Below, piece by piece: positions 1 through 6,553 of a DNA stretch of 13,214 nucleotides (position 1 is the first letter of the stretch; each line of letters opens with the position of its first letter). A program made the position numbers and the translations under genes. This DNA is from an uncultured Lachnospiraceae bacterium (GTDB lineage Bacteria; Bacillota; Clostridia; Lachnospirales; Lachnospiraceae): the NCBI GenBank assembly GCA_910577065.1, contig CAJTLD010000069.1, positions 1,406-14,619 on the forward strand, in the 5' to 3' direction. A model generated the notes under the pieces. The model was given only the letters and a program-made list of their open reading frames with translations, had not been told where the DNA came from and did not search any database.

Positions 1-1
1 C

Positions 2-79
2 GGCGGCCAAAAATGCCTGGTCATTCCGTTAGAAGAGGACGAGCATGCCGCGATCAACGGCGTAAACACAAAAGTCTGA
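2..79 (+). CDS. 3' end of an unidentified gene (5' part outside window)
   Basis: An open frame runs from the left edge to a TGA at 77-79 and gives 25 residues (GGQKCLVIPLEEDEHAAING then VNTKV). It has the composition of a normal soluble protein tail, with mixed hydrophobic and acidic residues and no stop before the edge. I do not recognise the family, and no domain can be named from so short a tail. No hairpin with a T-tract follows it: the T7 run at 112-118 has no stem in front and is better explained as part of the next gene's promoter. It is on the same strand as the sigma factor gene, 87 bases upstream of it. It could also be a chance open frame. Confidence 0.5.
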   Translation, partial: GGQKCLVIPLEEDEHAAINGVNTKV

Positions 80-97
80 CGTTTATTTGTTCTATCA

Positions 98-123
98 TGT
101 GACCTGCTGTCTTTTTTTCCGTG
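98..123 (+). promoter_or_regulatory. Candidate ECF-type promoter of the sigma/anti-sigma operon
   Basis: TGTGAC at 98-103 is followed by a spacer of exactly 16 bases (104-119) and CGTG at 120-123. This resembles the B. subtilis ECF promoter pattern TGAAAC/TGTAAC-N16-CGTA/CGTC. The spacer holds a run of seven T (112-118), and T-tracts in the spacer are a known feature of B. subtilis ECF promoters. The start site would fall near 130, leaving a leader of about 35 bases to the sigma ATG at 167. The inference is that the sigma factor transcribes its own operon. A weaker sigma-A reading, GTGACC (99-104) with TATTAT (124-129), has a 19-bp spacer and is less convincing. Confidence 0.45.
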
Positions 124-166
124 TATTATTTATGAAGGCGTCTATTCCAACAGAAAGGACATACTT

Positions 167-727
167 ATGGATGACAAAAAAATCATAGATTTATACTGGA
201 ACCGTTCTGAAACGGCTATTTCAGAGACAGCGCGCAAATATGGACGCTACTGCAGCCATATTGCATATCATATCCTGCACAACAGCCAGGACTGTGAAGA
301 GTGCGTAAACGATACATATCTAAGGGCGTGGAATACCATCCCGCCGCACCGGCCCAACCGTCTGTCCGTTTTTCTGGGCAAAATTGTCCGGAATCTGTCG
401 CTTGACCGCTACGACAGCTATACGGCCCAAAAACGGGGCGGCGGACAAGTCCCGCTGGCGCTTCATGAATTAAAAGACTGCGTTCCCGCTTCCTCCGATA
501 CAGAACAGGCCGTGGGCGAGCTTGCTCTTGCCGAACTGCTGAACCGCTTTCTGGCCGGACTAAAACCGCAGCAGCGTATTATGTTCGTACAAAGGTACTG
601 GTATTTATGTCCCGTCAAAGAAATTGCAGCCGAGCTTGGCGTTGGCCAAAGCAAGGTAAAAATGACGCTGCTGCGTCTGCGCAGTTCATTAAAACAGTTT
701 TTGGAGGAAGAAGGTGTGGACATATGA
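167..727 (+). CDS. ECF-type RNA polymerase sigma factor (sigma-70 family)
   Basis: This 186-residue protein has only the two sigma domains expected of an ECF factor. Region 2 spans about residues 22-90: ARKYGRYCSHIAYHIL, then DCEECVNDTYLRAWNTIP for core binding and -10 recognition, then RNLSLDRYDSYTAQKRGGG. A short linker leads to region 4 at about 122-180, with LKPQQRIMFVQRYW followed by a helix-turn-helix at about 149-172 (VKEIAAELGVGQSKVKMTLL) for -35 recognition. It would direct RNA polymerase to a small regulon in the cytoplasm. The start is supported by AGAAAGGA about 8 bases upstream. The stop overlaps the ATG of the next gene as ATGA, which indicates translational coupling to the probable anti-sigma protein. 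The regulon and inducing signal cannot be read from the sequence. Confidence 0.92.
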   Translation: MDDKKIIDLYWNRSETAISETARKYGRYCSHIAYHILHNSQDCEECVNDTYLRAWNTIPPHRPNRLSVFLGKIVRNLSLDRYDSYTAQKRGGGQVPLALHELKDCVPASSDTEQAVGELALAELLNRFLAGLKPQQRIMFVQRYWYLCPVKEIAAELGVGQSKVKMTLLRLRSSLKQFLEEEGVDI

Positions 728-2100
728 AAGCAAAACGGCTTTTAACGGCGTTTGGATATTTGGATGAAGAATATATAGCAGAAGCCGCCCCCAAACTGTA
801 TGGCAAACGGAAAAGAAATGCCCGCAGGTTTCGTACGGCAGCGGCGGCCATACTGATATTTGCAGGCGTTTTTGGAACCGCAATGGCAGTCAGCGCCCAG
901 TTCCGCGAAATGGTACTTTCTTTTTTCCACATAGAACAGGCTGAATCCGTTCCGGATCTCAGCAAAAGCCCCGTAATCACGCAGTCCGGCATTGGCGGGC
1001 TGGTAAAAGCGGAATACGTCCGTCTGGAAGGTTCCGATTATACTGTCTTAGGTTCAGGAATGCTCTGCCAGATTGGCCGCAAAGAAAACGGCGCTATTCG
1101 CTCCGTCCGGTTTGGAGCCATAAAAGACGGAACTGTCCTGTCGGTAGATGCAAACAAAAATTCTTTTATGGCAACATGGGAGGACCATACGTATGAAGGA
1201 GATATTTACTGGTGCGTTTACGACAATAAACTCAGCCTTTACAATCCCCCTTCCGGCGAAGACTCCGAACAAAGCTGGTATTTAGAACCCATTCCCGGAC
1301 GCACCGACGCGGCGTTGCTGCATTTGTCGCACGGCAGATACGAGGCGTACAGGCAATATTATATGCTTTATCACCTGGACACCGGGGAAACCGAGGATTT
1401 TCTGCAGGGAACCGGAATAGAGGAGCTGGTTTCCGCCTCCCATTTCCAATGGTCGGACGATTTAAGCAAAGCCATTATAACATGTTACCCCGAAAGCGGG
1501 CCGGACGTATATTACTGCGACATTGCCGAAAAAAAACTGGCCAGCCTGAGCAATCTGGCTAAAACGGAAATCACGAACGCTTTCTTTGCGGGCGGCAATA
1601 CGCTGCTTTTCATGCAAACCGGAGAAACAGAATGCTCTTCATTCCGGTATGACTTAGCTTCCGGCCAGTTGACCCGGATAATAAACCAGATGAAACTATT
1701 TGAAAATTATGGTACGCTTTCTGTCCGGACGGACGGATTGATGCTTTTGGGCGGACGATACGGCTTGTATGTGGATCCGGCCCAGGCAGTTTTTGCCGTA
1801 GACTTACTGACAGGAGAAAAAACCCCGGTAAACGGATTTACCCTCGACGAAGGAGGCAGCTTCCTTTTAAACCCGTCCGGCGCAAAAATGCTGTACACCG
1901 TCTTTGAGGACGCGTCCGAGGATTCCCTGAACATATCCCGGCTGGGTGTGCTGGATTTCAATACGGGAAACTTCACAGCCTTTGACCGGGAAGGTTATGA
2001 AAATCCCGGCGAATGGTCTGTCAGCTGGTTTGACGACGACAGGGTTATGATCCAAAGCGGGGAAACCGGCGCCGATTATCTGTACCTCTATGAATTTTAA
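724..2100 (+). CDS. Membrane anti-sigma-like protein with a beta-propeller-like outer domain
   Basis: This 458-residue protein has a short cytoplasmic head (about 1-37), one membrane helix (about 38-58, after a basic stretch KRKRNARRFR that predicts N-in/C-out) and a 400-residue outer part. The head contains FGYLDEEYIAEAAP, a pattern I associate with proteins encoded next to Clostridial ECF factors, so an anti-sigma role is likely. The outer part has repeated segments of strand plus D-[LFI]-x-[TS]-G type: YHLDTGETEDF (216), YCDIAEKKLASL (264), RYDLASGQLTRI (308), AVDLLTGEKTPV (358) and VLDFNTGNFTAF (409). They are spaced 44-51 residues apart, with a closing strand YLYEF at the C-terminus, which suggests a WD40/TolB-like propeller. 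The start at 724 is chosen over an in-frame ATG at 607 because of AGAAGG at 709-714 and the four-base overlap with the sigma gene. The ligand is unknown. Confidence 0.82.
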   Translation: MKAKRLLTAFGYLDEEYIAEAAPKLYGKRKRNARRFRTAAAAILIFAGVFGTAMAVSAQFREMVLSFFHIEQAESVPDLSKSPVITQSGIGGLVKAEYVRLEGSDYTVLGSGMLCQIGRKENGAIRSVRFGAIKDGTVLSVDANKNSFMATWEDHTYEGDIYWCVYDNKLSLYNPPSGEDSEQSWYLEPIPGRTDAALLHLSHGRYEAYRQYYMLYHLDTGETEDFLQGTGIEELVSASHFQWSDDLSKAIITCYPESGPDVYYCDIAEKKLASLSNLAKTEITNAFFAGGNTLLFMQTGETECSSFRYDLASGQLTRIINQMKLFENYGTLSVRTDGLMLLGGRYGLYVDPAQAVFAVDLLTGEKTPVNGFTLDEGGSFLLNPSGAKMLYTVFEDASEDSLNISRLGVLDFNTGNFTAFDREGYENPGEWSVSWFDDDRVMIQSGETGADYLYLYEF

Positions 2101-2102
2101 CG

Positions 2103-2116
2103 ACGCAATTGTGCGT
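2103..2116. terminator. Weak short hairpin between convergent genes
   Basis: ACGCA (2103-2107) and TGCGT (2112-2116) form a 5-bp stem with a 4-base loop in the 27-bp gap between the anti-sigma gene and the permease gene. No good T-tract follows on either strand; TTAAAATT on the minus strand is the nearest. The site is where a shared terminator is expected, but the structure alone is weak. Confidence 0.25.
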
Positions 2117-2127
2117 AGCCTATTTCG

Positions 2128-3075
2128 TCACGACAGAAAAACACAGACAAGGGGAATGGTGATAAGAGATGCGAGCGTGCTAAGCACAATGCCATTGGTA
2201 CAGCAAATCTCATCCGCTCCGCTCTCCTTTGCGATTAACGTTACGATACTCCCCACCGGCATTGCAAGCTGCAGCACAAATACGCCGAATATAACCGGAT
2301 CCGCCGGCAGAGGTTTCAAAAGGGCAATCATTGCAGCCGGCAGCAGCAGCATTTTCATCGCCGTGTACAGATAAACCCGTACATTGGAAAAAATCGTTTT
2401 CAAATCCGCTTTTGCAATCGACATTCCAATCAGCAGCATGGAAAGCGGGATCGTGGCGTTCCCCATATAGCTGCAGTAATTTGCCGCAGGAGCGGGCACA
2501 CGAATCCTTAACATAAAAATTACAATTGCCGCAACGCCGCAGAGTACGCCCGGATTTATCATGCGCTTCCACGTTCCCCCCGCGCAGTCCGACGCCGCTT
2601 TACCGCCCGCGTCCCTGGCGGCTTTTCCTGCCAGGGCAAGCCCGTATGTGTATAACAGCAGATTATAACCCAGCATATAAAATACGATATATATCATGCA
2701 CTCCATACCGAAAATGCCCGTAATAACCGGAATCCCCATAAATCCCACGTTCGGGAAAATAGTCATCAGGCGGTACAGCCGCTTTTCGGCTTTTACAGGC
2801 CGCAGGATCCATACGAACAAAAAACCGGCCGCAATCAAAAGCAGATAAAAGAAAACGACAAAACCCAGATTTTGCAGGATCAAAGACGTATCCCCGGCGG
2901 AATCTTTCCCCAAAACGCCGTTTAAGACCAAAATAGGGTTTAAAATATTGACTACGATTTTGGAAAGTTTTTGATAGGCCGGCTCGTCAAACCATCCAAT
3001 CCGCCAGACCATGTAACCGGTCAGCATCATAGCAAACAGCATGAGCATTTGGGATATGATAATTTGTATATCCAT
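2128..3075 (-). CDS. AEC (auxin efflux carrier) family permease
   Basis: This 315-residue integral membrane protein is of typical length for AEC/YfdV-type transporters. About ten hydrophobic segments lie in two halves, starting at residues 4, 37, 66, 104 and 127, then 174, 207, 235, 258 and 291. Family landmarks are the proline-broken helix VVNILNPILVLNGV (41-54), FPNVGFMGIPVITG (107-120), and in the second half NATIPLSMLLIGMSIAKADL (206-225) and AMPVGSIVTLIAKESGADE (271-289). Members export or exchange organic anions such as malate, or amino-acid derivatives; the substrate cannot be told here. An in-frame ATG at 3132 would add 19 residues, but AAGGAG 9 bases before the ATG at 3075 decides the start. 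A terminator separates it from the glucokinase gene, so it is probably transcribed on its own. It is convergent with the anti-sigma gene. Confidence 0.9.
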   Translation of the reverse strand: MDIQIIISQMLMLFAMMLTGYMVWRIGWFDEPAYQKLSKIVVNILNPILVLNGVLGKDSAGDTSLILQNLGFVVFFYLLLIAAGFLFVWILRPVKAEKRLYRLMTIFPNVGFMGIPVITGIFGMECMIYIVFYMLGYNLLLYTYGLALAGKAARDAGGKAASDCAGGTWKRMINPGVLCGVAAIVIFMLRIRVPAPAANYCSYMGNATIPLSMLLIGMSIAKADLKTIFSNVRVYLYTAMKMLLLPAAMIALLKPLPADPVIFGVFVLQLAMPVGSIVTLIAKESGADEICCTNGIVLSTLASLITIPLVCVFLS

Positions 3076-3084
3076 TTGATCGTT

Positions 3085-3090
3085 CTCCTT
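3085..3090 (-). promoter_or_regulatory. Ribosome binding site deciding the permease start
   Basis: AAGGAG on the minus strand lies 9 bases before the ATG at 3075. The longer in-frame ATG at 3132 has no comparable site, so the shorter protein, which begins directly with the first membrane segment, is preferred. Confidence 0.8.
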
Positions 3091-3107
3091 TATCAATCGC
3101 TTCGGGT

Positions 3108-3152
3108 ATTCATTAAGAATGCCCATTTCCATTAAAAATATTCTTTTGAATA
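3108..3152. repeat. Two ATTC/GAAT inverted repeats upstream of the permease gene
   Basis: ATTC-N5-GAAT lies at 3108-3120 and TATTC-N4-GAATA at 3139-3152. Their centres are about 31 bp apart, close to three helical turns, in the leader/promoter region of the permease gene downstream of the glucokinase terminator. They could be operator half-sites. The region is AT-rich, so chance is a real alternative. Confidence 0.3.
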
Positions 3153-3165
3153 CGCTTTGTTGTCA

Positions 3166-3200
3166 TAAAAACAGCCTGTCTTCGCTCTGAAAACAGGCTG
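3166..3200 (-). terminator. Rho-independent terminator after the glucokinase gene
   Basis: On the minus strand CAGCCTGT (3200-3193) pairs perfectly with ACAGGCTG (3179-3172) around a 13-base loop, and five T follow immediately (3171-3167). It starts 12 bases after the glucokinase stop codon. It should end the glucokinase transcript before the permease gene. On the plus strand there is no T-tract, so it is directional. Confidence 0.88.
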
Positions 3201-3212
3201 CTTTCGTCTTAT

Positions 3213-4151
3213 TTATTCCAAAACCATCTGCACGCAACCGTACATCCCGGCGTCGTTGCCGAGCGTTGCCAGTTCAAAATGCGCGTCCAGGCAGGAATTA
3301 AACGATTTTGCGTCAAAATACTTCTTTGCCCGATCCGTAATAATGCTCCCCGCCTTTGATACGCCGCCTCCGATGACAAATATTTCAGGGTTTATCACAC
3401 GCGCAACGTTTGCAAGTGCTCCGCCCAGTATCTTAGTCATTTCGTCTACAATCCCATCCGCCAGCGCGTCCCCGGCTTTTGCCGCGTCAAAGACATCTTT
3501 TGCCGTCAATCCTTCTATCCCGCGCAGCGAAGTTTCTTCTTTTGTTTCCGCAAGCTTTTGTTTTGCCATGCGCACAATCCCGGTCGCGGACGCATACTGC
3601 TCAAGGCAGCCCTTCTTGCCGCAGCCGCAGGCTTCTGTTTCCTGCTCGTTTACAATAATATGCCCGATTTCGCCTCCGGCGCCTTTGTTTCCGGTTACGA
3701 TTTTGCCGTCGATAATTACGCCGCCTCCGACTCCGGTCCCAAGCGTCACCAGAACCACGTTTGTCCTGCCCTTTGCGCCGCCCTGCCACATTTCACCTAA
3801 TGCGGCTACGTTTGCGTCGTTTCCGACTTTTACGTTAAATCCGGTCCGCTCCGTCATGTCCTTAGCGACATTGATGACGTCCCATCCCAGGTTCACGCAC
3901 CGCAGTACGACGCCTTCGGAAGTTACCGGGCCAGGCACGCCGATCCCGATTCCCTGAATTTCACCTTTTGGTATTTCCCTGTCTACCATTTTTTTGGCGA
4001 TAGCTGCAGCTACGTCCGGCAGGATATTTTCGCCGTTGTTTTCCTTGCGGGTCGGTATTTCCCATTTTTCCACTAAAGCCCCCGTTGTTTCAAACAGGCC
4101 GATTTTACAGGTTGTTCCCCCAATGTCCACGCCAAATCCATATTTTTTCAT
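3213..4151 (-). CDS. glcK: ROK-family glucokinase
   Basis: This 312-residue protein is of normal length for Gram-positive ROK glucokinases, which phosphorylate glucose to glucose-6-phosphate with ATP in the cytoplasm. The phosphate-binding loop is DIGGTTCKIGLF (9-20). GVPGP lies at 71-75 and VGNDANVAALGE at 109-120, with catalytic Asp112. LGTGVGGGVIIDG at 137-149 is followed by GGEIGH with zinc ligand His164 and the cysteine cluster CGCGKKGCLEQYAS (Cys175, Cys177, Cys182). The late glycine loop IGGGVSKAG completes the fold. All key residues are present. AAGGAG lies 9 bases before the ATG. A strong sigma-A promoter upstream and a terminator downstream make it a monocistronic unit, with possible read-through from the penicillin-binding protein gene. 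Another hexose or N-acetyl sugar specificity is possible, but the glucokinase-type sequence makes it less likely. Confidence 0.92.
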   Translation of the reverse strand: MKKYGFGVDIGGTTCKIGLFETTGALVEKWEIPTRKENNGENILPDVAAAIAKKMVDREIPKGEIQGIGIGVPGPVTSEGVVLRCVNLGWDVINVAKDMTERTGFNVKVGNDANVAALGEMWQGGAKGRTNVVLVTLGTGVGGGVIIDGKIVTGNKGAGGEIGHIIVNEQETEACGCGKKGCLEQYASATGIVRMAKQKLAETKEETSLRGIEGLTAKDVFDAAKAGDALADGIVDEMTKILGGALANVARVINPEIFVIGGGVSKAGSIITDRAKKYFDAKSFNSCLDAHFELATLGNDAGMYGCVQMVLE

Positions 4152-4186
4152 ACCGATCTTCTCCTTCTTTTTTCTTTGTATTCCGC

Positions 4187-4214
4187 CGGGAAAACGACTC
4201 GGCGCATTTTCCCG
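4187..4214. promoter_or_regulatory. Perfect 8-bp stem-loop in the glucokinase leader
   Basis: CGGGAAAA (4187-4194) and TTTTCCCG (4207-4214) are perfect inverted repeats around a 12-base loop. They sit between the predicted glucokinase start site (about 4228) and its ribosome binding site (4161-4166). No T-tract follows on the minus strand, so it is not a standard terminator. It could be an operator or a leader hairpin that affects RNA stability. Confidence 0.45.
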
Positions 4215-4234
4215 CGCGCATCCATTACTTTCTT

Positions 4235-4263
4235 AGTATAGGAAAAAAGACGTCCCCTGTCAA
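4235..4263 (-). promoter_or_regulatory. Strong sigma-A promoter of the glucokinase gene
   Basis: On the minus strand a perfect -35 TTGACA (4263-4258), a 17-bp spacer (4257-4241) and -10 TATACT (4240-4235, five of six bases) form a near-consensus vegetative promoter. The spacer contains a T6 run. The stop codon TGA of the upstream penicillin-binding protein gene (4262-4260) lies inside the -35 box. The predicted start site is near 4228, giving a leader of about 76 bases. Confidence 0.85.
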
Positions 4264-6308
4264 TCTGTATCAGGTGGATTTCCCTCCTCCGGACCAAGCG
4301 CATCCTCCCGGATTTTCTGATAGCGATCCATCTCCACATAAGGCAGAAATTCGGCCGGCGTCAGCCCCTGGTGGCAGTTCTCCATAAACGCATGCCATAT
4401 CTGGCCCGGATACGTAGAACCGGACAGCCCGGGAATTTCGGCCGGCATATCATAACCAACCCATATGCTCGTCGTATAATACCGGGTATATCCTGCAAAC
4501 CAGCCGTCTTTATTGTCGTTTGTCGTCCCGGTTTTTCCGGCGGAAGGCATATTGGAAAGCGCAAGACCCGCGCCTGTCCCTTCCGTAACCGCCGTAACCA
4601 GCATATCTGTAACCATACGCGCCGCCGTGGTTTTGTAAACTTTTTTTTCTTCCTGCACCGTAGCCAAAATTTCACGGTCTTCCGCATCCGTAATCCGCAC
4701 AATACAGGTGGGCGCGCGGTAATCCCCGTCGTTTTCAAGCGCCGCGTACGCCGACGTCATTTCAACCGGGGACACGCCGTTTGTCAGCCCTCCCAGCGCC
4801 GACGTCAAACGCTCGTCGTCTTTTGATATCTTAGAAAAATTCATTGCCTTAAGATAAGATAGTCCCACTTTTGGCGTAAGTTCCTCAAACAGCTGCCACG
4901 CAACCGTATTCTTCGACTTGGACAAGGCCTCCCGCAGCGTCATTTCCCCGCTGTAGCTTCCGTTGGCATTTGAAGGCCCGTCTTCAATATACTGATCATT
5001 GACCATGGAATCCGGCGTATAATTGCGCTCTGCGGCCGGAGCAAACACAATAAGCGGCTTAATGGCGCTGCCGGGCTGCCGGTAGCTTTGGTACGCGCGG
5101 TTTAACGTATAGCCTGCAAAATCCTGGCTCCTGCCCCCTACTACCGCCCGGACATATCCGGTTTCATTCTCAATACAGACCCCCGCGCCCTGCAGCTTAA
5201 ATACGCCTTCTTCATTGACGTCCGTAAAATCAGAAAGCTGTTCGTCTATCGCCTGCTGGAGCAAACGCTGCATATCGAGATCAATCGACGTATAAATACG
5301 GTAGCCTGCCGTATAAAGCTTTTTCTGGAACTGTGCGTACATATCGTTGTAACGTTCAAAATAAGCTTCCTTATCCTCTTCCGTTTCAAACTCCGTCCGG
5401 AACACAAAGCCTTCCTGTTCCATCAGAAGCCGGATCGCACAGTAATACGTATATGTTTCCACATAATTATTCTTGGCGTGTTCCGGCCGGTCTAATGTAA
5501 TCTCCTCGGCTTTGGCCATCCGATAAGCGCTTTCCGAAATTTTCCCGTCCTCGTACATATTTTTCAGGATGCGATCTCTTCTCTCTAACGTATCGTCCAT
5601 ATTTTTTAGCGGATCATACATAGACGGATTATTGGGAATCGCGCATAAAAACGCGGTCTGCGACAAATCCAAATCCTCCGCCTTGCGGTTAAAGTAACCG
5701 ATGCTTGCAGCCTGTATGCCGTAATATCCGTTCCCGAAATAAATATTGTTCAGATAAAACTCCAGAATCTGCGTCTTATTGTATTTCTTTTCAAGCTCTG
5801 TCGCAATAAACATTTCTTCTACTTTACGCTGCCAGGTTTTTTCCTGCGTCAGAAAAATATTTCTGGCCAGCTGCTGCGTAATCGTACTCGCCCCCTGCGT
5901 CACCTTGCCGTTCTCAATCATGGCCTTGGCCGCCCGCAGTATCGCCTTCAAATCAATCCCGCTGTGCTGGTAAAATTTTTTATCTTCTATACTGACAATC
6001 GCGGCGCACACATCCGGGGGAATCTGGTCGTAATCCAGATAATATACGTCCTTTTCCCCTTTTAACGTGGAAATCGTATTCCTGTTCTTATCGTATACCA
6101 CGCTGGTCTGCGCCGCACAAAAAGTCGCGGGCGTTGACCCGCGCACATAGTTTACCGCTTCTGATTTCATCTTCTGTACCTGCGTGGCATAACCGCCGTA
6201 ATAGTAATACCCCACTCCGGCAACCACCAGAATCATCAGTAAAAACTGCAGTTTTGCAAAAAACCAGAACAGGCGGTATTTTTTCTTTTTCTTCTTTTTC
6301 TGTTTCAT
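4260..6308 (-). CDS. Class A penicillin-binding protein (PBP1-type transglycosylase/transpeptidase)
   Basis: This 682-residue bifunctional peptidoglycan synthase starts with a very basic cytoplasmic tail (KQKKKKKKKYR) and one signal-anchor helix (about 19-37). The GT51 glycosyltransferase domain follows: EDKKFYQHSGID with catalytic Glu108, GASTITQQLARN (139-150), RKVEEMFIATELEKKY (161-176) and ILEFYLNNIYFGNGYYGIQAAS (181-202). The transpeptidase domain carries PGSAIKP with active Ser414 and Lys417, SKN at 465-467 and KTGTT at 592-596. It ends soon after that domain, with no long C-terminal tail. It polymerises lipid II and cross-links the stem peptides on the outer face of the membrane, and beta-lactams would target Ser414. 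The ATG follows AAGGAG at close spacing (4 bases). It diverges from spoVT. No terminator separates it from the glucokinase gene, so some co-transcription is possible. Ordinary growth or sporulation use cannot be distinguished. Confidence 0.95.
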   Translation of the reverse strand: MKQKKKKKKKYRLFWFFAKLQFLLMILVVAGVGYYYYGGYATQVQKMKSEAVNYVRGSTPATFCAAQTSVVYDKNRNTISTLKGEKDVYYLDYDQIPPDVCAAIVSIEDKKFYQHSGIDLKAILRAAKAMIENGKVTQGASTITQQLARNIFLTQEKTWQRKVEEMFIATELEKKYNKTQILEFYLNNIYFGNGYYGIQAASIGYFNRKAEDLDLSQTAFLCAIPNNPSMYDPLKNMDDTLERRDRILKNMYEDGKISESAYRMAKAEEITLDRPEHAKNNYVETYTYYCAIRLLMEQEGFVFRTEFETEEDKEAYFERYNDMYAQFQKKLYTAGYRIYTSIDLDMQRLLQQAIDEQLSDFTDVNEEGVFKLQGAGVCIENETGYVRAVVGGRSQDFAGYTLNRAYQSYRQPGSAIKPLIVFAPAAERNYTPDSMVNDQYIEDGPSNANGSYSGEMTLREALSKSKNTVAWQLFEELTPKVGLSYLKAMNFSKISKDDERLTSALGGLTNGVSPVEMTSAYAALENDGDYRAPTCIVRITDAEDREILATVQEEKKVYKTTAARMVTDMLVTAVTEGTGAGLALSNMPSAGKTGTTNDNKDGWFAGYTRYYTTSIWVGYDMPAEIPGLSGSTYPGQIWHAFMENCHQGLTPAEFLPYVEMDRYQKIREDALGPEEGNPPDTD

Positions 6309-6553
6309 GTTTCTCCTTTTGCTGCCTTGCGTCTCCTGTTTTATTTTTTGAAACCGCTTTTAAAAATATTTATAATTCGATTTTATATCGGCAAATTCCT
6401 GTTATTTACTTATATTTTTTATATAATTACGGCAAAATAATTTTCATACGAACCCACTGCATAAAATTTCAGGCACATTTCAAGGTATAAAATTCCTTCG
6501 CTTACAGATACTACTACCATACACTTGAAAATGTAAATGGAGGAATTTTTCAT
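6309..6553. other. AT-rich intergenic region between divergent PBP gene and spoVT
   Basis: This 245-bp gap must hold the promoters of both genes. It is much richer in A/T than the flanking genes. For spoVT there is a candidate forespore-type promoter and a clear ribosome binding site (GGAGG at 6539-6543). For the penicillin-binding protein several TATAAA-like hexamers occur on the minus strand, but none pairs convincingly with a -35 box, so I assign no promoter. CGGCAAA occurs twice (6389-6395 and 6431-6437), with no evident meaning. Confidence 0.6.
6459..6487 (+). promoter_or_regulatory. Candidate sigma-G-like promoter of spoVT
   Basis: GCATA (6459-6463), a 17-base spacer and CAAGGTA (6481-6487) fit part of the B. 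subtilis sigma-G pattern GHATR-N17/18-CATWHTA: the -35 matches fully, and the -10 keeps CA at the front and TA at the end. In B. subtilis, spoVT is known to be transcribed by sigma-G. The match is partial and the region AT-rich, so it is tentative. Confidence 0.3.

Noticed and set aside
112..118. T7 run as a terminator of the upstream partial gene
   Set aside because: No stem of useful length precedes it. It fits better as the spacer tract of the ECF promoter.
607..723. Upstream in-frame ATG that would extend the anti-sigma protein by 39 residues
   Set aside because: It lies deep inside the sigma region 4 coding sequence with no ribosome binding site. The start at 724 has AGAAGG and the ATGA overlap.
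3256..3957. 233-residue plus-strand open frame inside the glucokinase gene
   Set aside because: It is antisense to a gene with intact ROK motifs, and its Pro/Ser/Ala/Phe-rich composition is typical of a shadow frame.
6280..6303. Pyrimidine-rich tract (poly-lysine codons at the start of the PBP gene) as a repeat or slippage element
   Set aside because: It encodes the basic cytoplasmic tail normal for class A penicillin-binding proteins, is broken by G/C bases, and the frame is intact.
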